Both the position numbers and the translations under genes were made by a program. 64,000 bases of DNA from Lepidodermella squamata (Eukaryota; Gastrotricha), in NCBI GenBank assembly GCA_047495785.1, contig JBLDXI010000002.1, positions 2,542,001 through 2,606,000 of the forward strand, written 5' to 3'. The notes under the pieces were generated by a model that did not search any database, had not been told where the DNA came from, and saw only the letters and a list, made by a program, of their open reading frames with translations. Each line of letters begins with the position of its first letter. Within the stretch, counting starts at the first letter, position 1. Below, piece by piece: positions 32,562-41,246 of this stretch.

Positions 32562-33197
32562 TCAAATTACATAATAACAATACAATGTCATGGTTCGCTC
32601 CGGGTATCGGAGCGCCAACTTCTGCAGTGCCTCAATTGTCTGGTGGGCGCAACAAGTAGCTTCAATCAAGGTCATTTTAGGCGTTTCGAAAGTTGTTCGA
32701 TCAATTGGATACCATTTCAGGTCTCCAAGGATCTCTTTTCGATCAGAGTAATACGCCCTATCCGAATCCTTATCTGATTTGTCACATTTCGCCATCAGTG
32801 GAACGGCCTTTGTCTCGAACTTGGTGGCGTTGGACATGTAGTTTGAAGCAGCGTCGACCGGTTCGTCCTTCGCTATTTTAGTTGCGATCAAGCCAGCCGC
32901 TTGGCAAGATTTTCTCTTCCGACCAAGGCGACCAGGCAAATCCGTTCTGTCACTCAGCAAATGCAGATGTAAGCGGATGACAGGACTGTCGTCGCTGAAG
33001 GCGCTGTACTTCATGAGAACATCCTTGATCCATCGCCATTCATAGCATTTAATTCTCAAATGACCCGTTTGCCCTAATCCCATATTTCCGGATAGAGCGT
33101 ATGACCTGAGGATAGATTGAGCCACCGAGGCGGCAAGTAATCCGGTCAAATAGACCGGCGTAGAACTGTTCGGATGCCTTCCCTCTTGATATATCAA
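32562..33197 (-). CDS. Uncharacterised Cys-containing protein, 5' end uncertain
   Basis: An open frame of up to 211 residues with no ATG at its upstream end. The first in-frame Met is at NMGLGQTGHLRIKCYEWRW (near 33085), so either the protein starts there or an upstream exon is missing. A likely intron with a GTAAG donor near 33302 and a TTTCAG acceptor near 33220 supports an upstream exon, but the frame joins poorly. Visible features are RKRKSCQ, a Lys/Asp-rich middle and ATCCAHQTIEALQKLALRY close to the end. I recognise no family. Confidence 0.4.
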   Translation of the reverse strand: MIYQEGRHPNSSTPVYLTGLLAASVAQSILRSYALSGNMGLGQTGHLRIKCYEWRWIKDVLMKYSAFSDDSPVIRLHLHLLSDRTDLPGRLGRKRKSCQAAGLIATKIAKDEPVDAASNYMSNATKFETKAVPLMAKCDKSDKDSDRAYYSDRKEILGDLKWYPIDRTTFETPKMTLIEATCCAHQTIEALQKLALRYPERTMTLYCYYVI

Positions 33198-33276
33198 TAA
33201 AGTGTATGTTGAAAGCTAGCTGAAACGATGAATTAGAGAGTTGAAATGGCAGCACAACTAAATGAGAGCCGATCAT

Positions 33277-34840
33277 ATATACAGTAACTGTAAAGACTTA
33301 CAACGAACTGATGTTTACTTTCGGTGATAAAGAACAGAAAAGTTAGATGTGATGAAAAATTCCTATCTTTGAATAAATCCGATGCTTGTCCAAACGTAAG
33401 GCGCACACAATGTAGTTAATATGTCTTACTAAGCTGCTGCAGTTCTATCAATCCTAACAACAACAATTCACGCACTAGAAATGTATTATTCAGGGAGAAA
33501 GAACGGCGAAATGAAAGCTCCTAACCGCAAAACCACGCCTTATATAGGCTGCGTGGGGGAGTATTGCATCATCTTCGATGAGTCATTTTTCTAAAAAATA
33601 TCACTTCATTTTCAATTTTGTAAGCTTGACGGATTTCGATTAAAAATAGAAAATTTCAAAAAATATCGGTCAAGGTCATTTTTTTACTATATGAAACACG
33701 TTGCGCAATAGTAATATCTATATATTACATTAGAAAAGCGCGCCGATGAATCATCATTCTGCGATTTATATATGTATGTATGCGGCAAAAAATCGATATC
33801 AATGTAAAACAAGTTATACCGCTGTACATTCCTTGACTTCATTGTACCTTCATTGTAGCACCCTCCCTTGCACATGCGATTCAATTTTTTTTTTTATTTT
33901 ATTTCGAAAAATATATTCATGAAAAAAAATATATGATGGTACAAAATTCGAGGAAACAGAAGGGCACGCAGGCCACTAACTCTGAACCGTATAGCGGGTA
34001 ATGTAATGATATAAAACAGTTCTGAAGAGGGAGAATGTAGTTTTGATGAGCATGAAGTAGTAAAATTAGTTAGTAAGAGTGCAGTGTTTAGAAAAATCAA
34101 GTTTACGTATGTTTGATTTAAAATATGTCAGATTAGTATCAAAATTCATGCTAAAAAAGCGATCGGCGGTAATTATACCGTTTTGCGCCTTTTTCATATG
34201 ACAGGAGTTTAAACAGCAGCTCCTGCTAACTCATTTTCAAGGCAGCTGAAATTGATAAAAAGTCTGATTTAAAACATGAACCTAATTTTCATGGACACAG
34301 CGTATATCGTCATGCCATGAGTATGTACATTAACGAATTCTTATTTACTGACAATTCGTTATTTTTGTCGTGTCTCGCAATTCTTTTTTCAGGCCAAAGA
34401 AGTTACCTGAGATGACAAAGTGAAGCTTAATTGGACGCAACCATTCCTGAGGCGATTATAGGGCTGTCGAGGGGAAAATTAATTGCTTCTTCCAGACTCC
34501 GTACCGGAAATATAACAGTCAGAAAGTACACATTCTGACGCATGACGCACACAGATTCTGAGCGATGTTTCCAGGCCACATTGAATATACTGTCACGTGT
34601 TTCAGCTGTTATGCTTTCGCTTTACCGAATTTCAATTTTACTCAGCGTTGAACCAAGACGTCTATGCGAAATCGATTGGCTAGTACCATCGAAGCTTATA
34701 AATTTATCTTTTGTTTATTTAAGATCCGTTCAACGGGTAATGAATATTTTATCAAGTTACCGCACGCTCATGCGCCGCTGCTTGGAAAAGCAGCGAGACA
34801 CTTCATTCGCGAAATAATAACTAAATTGGGAGCAATAGTC
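33277..34840. other. Intergenic region upstream of the Cys-loop channel gene
   Basis: No gene is supported. It contains poly-T/A runs near 33885 and AT-rich microsatellite-like TATGTATG at about 33770. Short open frames lack domains. Confidence 0.5.
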
Positions 34841-36899
34841 ATGGTTATATTCAGATTTGCTTTAATCGCTGTTCTCTCCGGGTTGTCATATACCCAGCTC
34901 GATAAGGCTAACCGCCCTAAAGCGCTTTGCGACGGGCCAAGATCTAACGGTACGGCTTCGGAACAGCAAGTTGCTGATAAGTATTTCGCGCCATACGGCA
35001 GATGGCAGCGACCGAAAATCAACGGTACTGAGTCGATTCTGATAAACCTTACTTTCGTGCTTTCGTCAATCAACGATGTGGTAAGTTAAAAAAGCTGAAT
35101 ATCTTTACGGTTATTTAATGGAATTAACAGCTCGAGCGGGAAAGAATTATGCAGCTATCAGGTTACCTCAGCATTGTAAGTTGAGAATGAAGAGTCGCGA
35201 TGTGTTAAGAGCTGTTGTTCCTCAAATAGCGTTGGATGGACGAATACCGAGTTTGGAAGGATGACTTTCCGTACAATTGCGTCGATTATGTCGGTAAGAA
35301 CGAGTAATAAAGATGAGCTTATTGTTTGAGGTGCCATCTAATTTTAACCTCAGTTTTAAGGTAACAGGTGGCAAGTAGAAAGTGTTTGTATTTGACCTTC
35401 TATTCTTATAGTAGAAAAGTGCAATATCCACTTGTCACCTTAAAGCTGACCTAAACAAGCTTATATTCGTCTATTTCTATACACCTTTCCCTGTATTTCA
35501 TCAAGTTCTTCCGGCGACTGACATATGGCTGCCTGACATTGCTCAGGTAAACCTTAATTAAGTGTAAGTGGAACACTTCTGGAATCTATTTCCAGATGAA
35601 TTCGGAGGGCCGTTACACCTTAATGGGCAAAGACAACGAAAAAGTCCGCGTGTATTCTAACGGCTATACGATGTACAGCCCAGGGGGAACAGTATCAGTC
35701 TACTGCAGCTACGACCTTACCGATTTCCCATTCGATACCCAAACCTGCGCTCTTGAACTTGAAAGGTACCTGCTTTCATTAAATTTTCCAATTTCATAAT
35801 TCCTTGCTGTTTCGGAAAGCTGGCGTTACACCCGCAGCTACATGACATTCAATGTCTTTAAAAACGTGACGGTAAAATATTTCAAGGAGAATGAACAATG
35901 GGACCTGATCGAGACGTCTTACTCCCTTGTTGCTGCATCGTACTTGGAGCCATGGAATGCTTTTGACCATGTGGAATTCTATTTCAAAATCAAAAGGAAG
36001 GTCCTATATTACATGTAATACCAGCCTTAAGCATTAGCTGATCGCTGAAGGCTGAATTTCGCTTGCATTTCATTTAAAGGATGAATGTTGTTGTGCCAAG
36101 CATCCTCATTGCCGTAGCGCATCTATCGGTATTTGCTGTTCCTGTTGGTGACATCGAAAAGATCAACATCTCCTTTACGTGTCTACTCGCGTATTCAGTT
36201 TTTCAAGTTATGGTGATTCAAGACATGCCGAGATCGAGTAAACATATCCCTCTATTGTCAATATTCATAAATTTGCAAATGGGTTACATCACCCTTTCGA
36301 TGGTATGGCATTTCAGTTGGTATTCTGATAGCATAATTTACCCGATTTCTTAACAGCTTGGAGAGGGTATAGCTCTTCTGGCTTTGCGAAAAGCGTATCC
36401 CGACGGCCTATCTGTGCCTTCAAGGGTTCCGGATTGGCTATTCAAGACTGCTAGTGTTCTTGCTGTTCCACTTTTCTTCAAGTTGGATTACTACACCTAC
36501 TTAACGGAGAGCCTCCAGCCTAAAGAAGTGATCCACGTTGATATCGATCATGACGTCGGTGACCACATCAACAATGGTCATACCAATGGCGACTCAAAGA
36601 ATGGTATGATAAATAACCACATTGAGCGGTTGGATTCATTCAGCAGCGGCCGAGTTACGAACGGCTTGGGATCGGCTCAACCAGTTAGGCCTCAAAATCG
36701 GGGTAGGCAGTTGGCCGCTCATCAGAAAGCAAATGGTTTATCCGATCATCACCAACCTCAAAAATACGAAGCTTGGCAGATGAGATGGCTCTTTTTAGCC
36801 CACGTTCTGGAGCGTCTCGTTGCGGCCTTGTATGTTACCTTGATAATCATCACTCCGCTGGGAATGTTTGCCATCAAGCCACTACTCAGCCCCGAGTGA
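34841..36899 (+). CDS. Cys-loop ligand-gated ion channel subunit (nicotinic-receptor-like)
   Basis: Exons 34841-35080, 35131-35175, 35230-35293, 35506-35546, 35596-35765, 35820-36014, 36080-36302 and 36357-36899 give 506 codons. The signal peptide is about residues 1-20. The ligand domain shows WMDEYRVW, LPATDIWLPDI and a Cys-loop with 13 residues between cysteines (CSYDLTDFPFDTQTC, about 167-181). TM1 begins at YYMMNVVVPSILIAV. TM2 starts after a Glu (IEKINISFTCLLAYSVF), as in cation channels. TM3 and a long variable loop follow, and TM4 (HVLERLVAALYVTLIII) closes the protein. The vicinal Cys pair of alpha subunits is absent (ETSYSLVAASYLEPW), so it would be a non-alpha or divergent subunit. 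The 3' end converges with the GPCR gene at 36999. Confidence 0.92.
35350..35449. repeat. Hairpin inside a channel-gene intron
   Basis: 35350-35371 and 35428-35449 are inverted copies with 19 of 22 matches. Two of the three mismatches still allow G-U pairs in the transcript. They lie in the intron 35294-35505, which is longer than the others in the gene. Confidence 0.6.
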
Positions 36900-36998
36900 T
36901 CACATGCCAAAAACCTAACCATACGTTTTCAATCTATTTTCATCAGGATTTTATTCGAATGTTATTGAGTTTCGATAGTAAACCCAAGTTTTGGGCGC

Positions 36999-39554
36999 CT
37001 AAATTAACATGGAACTACTGGGACGCGTGATCATGGGCCGATTCCCAGATCCTAAGGAGATAGCTAACGGGATGAAAATTATCATGCAGTTACTCTCTGC
37101 AAAAATCATAGTTCCCAAAGAGAATATAGTTGCATGGAGAGTCGTTTGCTCCGTGTGGACTATGAGCAGGAGTGCCAGGACACAACAGTAGATGACCAAA
37201 CCATTAACCGCTGCAAGACGAATCGACCGATATTCACATTGCATGAAACTACCTGGAGAATACTTCCGCAAAGAATATGCGAAGAAAGAGGCAAGTGTAA
37301 GCAAAATGAGATTTATAAATGCCAATGCCCCTATCCAAGCTATATCAAAATTAGACCCACATCGATATGCAGTGATATCGAAATACGAATCTTCCAACAA
37401 ATCGTAGAAAACAGGTGACGTTACCGGATAAAGTTGAGCTGGATCGACGATTGCGAGCCACAATACAAGGGCAAATCCACAGACTAACATTTGGATTAAG
37501 CTTATGGCGATCAGCTTCCTGTGGTAATTTGAGACAGGAGAGAAATTGCTCTGAACATTTGGTTTGGCAATAGATGAAACTTTGCTAATAACGCTTTGAT
37601 GAGGTGATATTGTAACCTTCGAAGTTCGCGAAGACGGCAAGTTGATGGAAAACATAGACGACTTCCTCTTGCCATCATCATTGCTCTCTAATGGATACAT
37701 GGGCGAGACAACAATCAATCTCCCCCGCGACGACGATGAATTTTGCCGCGTACCCTCGAATTTCGAAGCAGCAAGCGTAGTGCCAGTACTTGACTTGTTT
37801 CTTTTCACTTCTCGAGCCGAACGCATTAGCAGATTCGCTCTAGCGAAAATATTGCCCACGACTAGCGATATCCCGATAGAGGATGTTATGGTTCTCAAGT
37901 TGCAAATGACCAACTTCTCTTGTGTCAAACTCGAATAGATGAAAACGTCCGATACGTGCAAAATTGCACCGATGTTCACGAAAAAAGAACCTGCACACAT
38001 TAATACATCGCCTGCCAACGTGACGAATACAGCATCTTTCATTCTTGCGGAAACTGCCGCTAAAATCACGGCAGCCACGAGGAGGGACATAGTAAACGCT
38101 AGGGATAGCACAATCGTAGGCCAAAAAAGAAAATTCGGGTATTGGTAGACCTGATGAGTAACCGAAGACAGGTCTTTCGGTGGTCTCCCAGACGCTGTCA
38201 TCCAAATCAGAGGGTTCACAGGCTGAATTAGGTAGTTGGAGAAATCATAACGTTCGCTCTTGTTCAAGGAATCTGTCGTATTCATGACGAGTTTGAACAA
38301 AAATCTCAAAGCGCCTCGATGAAATTGCACCAACCACACAGGTTCCGAGTCCAATTCCATACGACTGGAGTATCCCAACCTGCCGGCTCTCAGGCTGTTG
38401 AATGAGAGCTCTGCGGCAGTGCTCTTGATAACGTTCAAGACATCTCGCGGTGAAGTTTGATAGTCGCGTAGAGATTTACCTTGTCTGTTCAATCTTTTCT
38501 CGCTCTCGTCGAGATTAAGCATGGCTTGCATCATTGAGTCGTGGCAAACATGCCGAAACGGGTAATCGAGTGGCCTCGCGCCGTTGAAAGCTGAATCTAT
38601 AGATCTGTCTAATGTCAACATGTCATAGCCTAGCGGAGATGGCCCGTTGTATGAAACAGCGCTGAAGAAAATTCCAGCCCAGAATGTGATTTGGTATTGG
38701 ACCAGAATTTTCTCCCTAGTGCATCCTGGAATCCGCAGCTGAGAAACAGCCTCTGGGGCAAAGTAGCCGAAAGTTGAAAGAATGAACGCGTATCTCGGTG
38801 TATTTAATCCTGCATCATGACATAAACACATGAGTCGAGCAAGGAAAGGGAGGTTTGTCGAAACGATAACAATTATCCTGGCCTGGCTATCGATAAGATT
38901 TTTGATCATGCTCTCACTGGGTTCCAGCGCAACCGTGAAGTAGGTCACCTTCACGCGATGTGCTATGGTCTGTAGATAAACCTGTTGTGTGCTGGCATAT
39001 TCCGCTGGGTTTCCAGCGAAGCCTATAAAAGCAACTTCTTTCCAGTTAGCAATTTTAGCAATTAAGAAAGTGGAAGCTAAAGCCGTATCTTCAATAGGTT
39101 TCGTGCCCCGAAACAAATTCGGATAGTTGACTCGGTCTTCGGTAAACATGGCCGAAGAGCACCCGTACGTGAACTGGGCCATGCTGTAGGACGATGACAA
39201 AGCTGAAACCTTCTGACACTGCTGGAACGGCCCGACCAGAACTGGTGAAAAATAACTGCCGTTCGTTAAGGTGAAGCTGAAATGATCAACAATCACACGC
39301 GGACCAGCGGCGACATTGATACCTTCATCTTTGAATGAAACGACGATTTCATAGCCAGGCAAGAGCGAAGTTTGGTTATTCATCGCTTCGACTGCGAAAT
39401 TCATTGCTGCCGTACAGGACCTACCGTCAAATGCGTCGCGATTCGGCGTTAGTGCTAGCAAGTGAAGTTTCTCGGGCTTTTCTACCTTAGCACATGCCAG
39501 TATGATGCGCAACAGAAGAAAAATGACAATTGAAGGAGTGGTGTTGTGCATCAT
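36999..39554 (-). CDS. GABA-B-like class C GPCR, paralogue 5
   Basis: A single exon of 851 codons. The signal peptide (TTPSIVIFLLLRIILACAK) leads into a Venus-flytrap domain with DGRSCTAAMNFAVEAM, AQFTYGCSSAMFTEDRVNYP and RHVCHDSMMQAMLNLDE. SGRPPKDLSSV (about 455) precedes TM1. Loop 2 is about 110 residues, Ser- and basic-rich (KRKSSMF, SRTSKVTISP). VLWLAIVDPAQLYPV after TM4 keeps the GABA-B-type DP motif. The C-tail is about 20 residues with no coiled coil. No intron is seen. The 3' end is 100 bp from the channel gene on the other strand. Confidence 0.9.
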   Translation of the reverse strand: MMHNTTPSIVIFLLLRIILACAKVEKPEKLHLLALTPNRDAFDGRSCTAAMNFAVEAMNNQTSLLPGYEIVVSFKDEGINVAAGPRVIVDHFSFTLTNGSYFSPVLVGPFQQCQKVSALSSSYSMAQFTYGCSSAMFTEDRVNYPNLFRGTKPIEDTALASTFLIAKIANWKEVAFIGFAGNPAEYASTQQVYLQTIAHRVKVTYFTVALEPSESMIKNLIDSQARIIVIVSTNLPFLARLMCLCHDAGLNTPRYAFILSTFGYFAPEAVSQLRIPGCTREKILVQYQITFWAGIFFSAVSYNGPSPLGYDMLTLDRSIDSAFNGARPLDYPFRHVCHDSMMQAMLNLDESEKRLNRQGKSLRDYQTSPRDVLNVIKSTAAELSFNSLRAGRLGYSSRMELDSEPVWLVQFHRGALRFLFKLVMNTTDSLNKSERYDFSNYLIQPVNPLIWMTASGRPPKDLSSVTHQVYQYPNFLFWPTIVLSLAFTMSLLVAAVILAAVSARMKDAVFVTLAGDVLMCAGSFFVNIGAILHVSDVFIYSSLTQEKLVICNLRTITSSIGISLVVGNIFARANLLMRSAREVKRNKSSTGTTLAASKFEGTRQNSSSSRGRLIVVSPMYPLESNDDGKRKSSMFSINLPSSRTSKVTISPHQSVISKVSSIAKPNVQSNFSPVSNYHRKLIAISLIQMLVCGFALVLWLAIVDPAQLYPVTSPVFYDLLEDSYFDITAYRCGSNFDIAWIGALAFINLILLTLASFFAYSLRKYSPGSFMQCEYRSIRLAAVNGLVIYCCVLALLLIVHTEQTTLHATIFSLGTMIFAESNCMIIFIPLAISLGSGNRPMITRPSSSMLI

Positions 39555-39734
39555 GATACTGCTATAGAAACAAGGCGCAATGATAAAAATTTATCAAATA
39601 ATTGCTTAAGTTGAAAGAATTGTCAATATTTTAAAGTCTTTTCCGTTCATATTCATTTGAGCGTTTAAAACCACGTAAGTTGGGACAAAAATAGCTGGTC
39701 ACGCACGAATGATATATCCGCACATTTGCCATTT

Positions 39735-39918
39735 TTCCGCTTCAACCTGGCCGACATTCCTCACTTTCCATTACATATTACCTTTTCGCTGAAAGCTGAG
39801 ATAAAATGTTCATGTACTTCATTCCGCTTCAACCTGGCCAATATTATTACTGACTTTCCTATAATATGTAATAGCCCTTCACTGAAAGCTGAGATAAAAT
39901 GTTCATGTCCTTCCGCAG
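39735..39918. repeat. Tandem duplication of an approximately 90-bp unit
   Basis: CGCTTCAACCTGGCC and GAAAGCTGAGATAAAATGTT occur twice in the same order, about 88-93 bp apart, upstream of the gene that starts at 39554 on the - strand. Confidence 0.7.
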
Positions 39919-40780
39919 GGTTTTGAAATATGACTCGATATAAACAACTATTTGGCTCCGAAACAAAAAGTTTCGTGCTCTGCACCGGAAATTTCTAGCA
40001 ACTTAGAACTTCTAGCTACCGCGAGGAGCCTCCTGGTGGCATGGGTAATACAGACATCAGACATCAGACTCTCATAAACTGGTCTCCATAACATAACCAG
40101 GTTTGCAATATTGCGGAAATTGATGATTCGAGCTAGGAGGAGCTATTTCCATTCTCTTGGAGATCGACGCTGTTTCTTCCAGTAACAGTGAAATCATTGC
40201 GTAACGAATTTGGAGAGCAACGGCTTCCATAACTTAGGCTAAAAAGCATGCTGAAAACTAAGGATATTTCAAGTGCATTATTTTACGTGGACATTCAGGC
40301 ATTGCGGGTAAATCACGTGGCGAACCGTTGGGAAATTAACATTTTATCCACCCAAACATATACAGCTTTAACATTTTTCGTCTATAATTAGGCGCGCATA
40401 AGCGATGTTGATGGTTTATGTTCAAGAAAAGTTCAAGCCAGCTAATCACATAGCTGGAATAGCTCACTCGAGGAATTTTGATCTAATTTATAGCTAATTT
40501 CTTTCAGCTATGCTACCGTGGGTGGTTTTTTCTGTCGGCAGAGGCTACTAAATCATTCGATACGTCCGAAATGATGATTGGTTCAACATACCTTTCTTTA
40601 ATTTGTCTGATTTTCACCAGGTTCGACCTCAATAGGTACGCCACATCGCGACATTTGTGTTTAGTCCACTTCGACCTAAAACAGATACTAGCTACCTTAT
40701 ACCTCCGATACTAGCTCTTCCGTTTCCAATAGATAAGCTGAAAAGCTGACTCCTGGGAAATACATTCTAGTCTCGATATG
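39919..40780. other. Non-coding spacer
   Basis: I see no gene, only short random frames. Confidence 0.4.
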
Positions 40781-40946
40781 AACTACGTGTTGCTGGCTCG
40801 GTCACGGTAGTGGGGCTGGTGAGGTTGGTGGGTGTGACTTTTCTCATATACAATATTAATCAATTGAAAGAATCGCGTGCTTCCAAAAGCGCCATTGATG
40901 CTAGTATCATATCGACCATCAAAGCAACAAGTAGCTGGACTTTGAC
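40781..40946. repeat. Dispersed repeat, copy 2
   Basis: Same orientation and order as 18138-18315: GTAGTGGGGCTGGT, then GAATCGCGTGCT, then ATCATATCGACCATCAAAGC, ending with the 23-bp right end at 40924-40946. The left end is shortened to AACTACGTGTTGC. Confidence 0.7.
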
Positions 40947-41246
40947 TTCGCAAATCTGGCCCAAGACGTAGGTTGAGCTCCAGTTAGCTCGGCTATTTCG
41001 ATTACATTCCCGAGTCAGAAAAACATGGTATCCATTATCTTCAATTTTCAATTAGCAAGGATATTTAGCGCTCAATTATCAATTATCGTAACACCTCGAT
41101 TGCATGAGGTCTGTAAGGTGACTCCTGCCAAAATAGCGACACACGCTAAAAGCCTCAAGTTAAACAAAATCGCAAGATGAAGGTATTTTTTCTTTCGTAG
41201 AGTGAACAGTTTATTTATAGCACAACTATAAGGCTAGAAGAAGACA

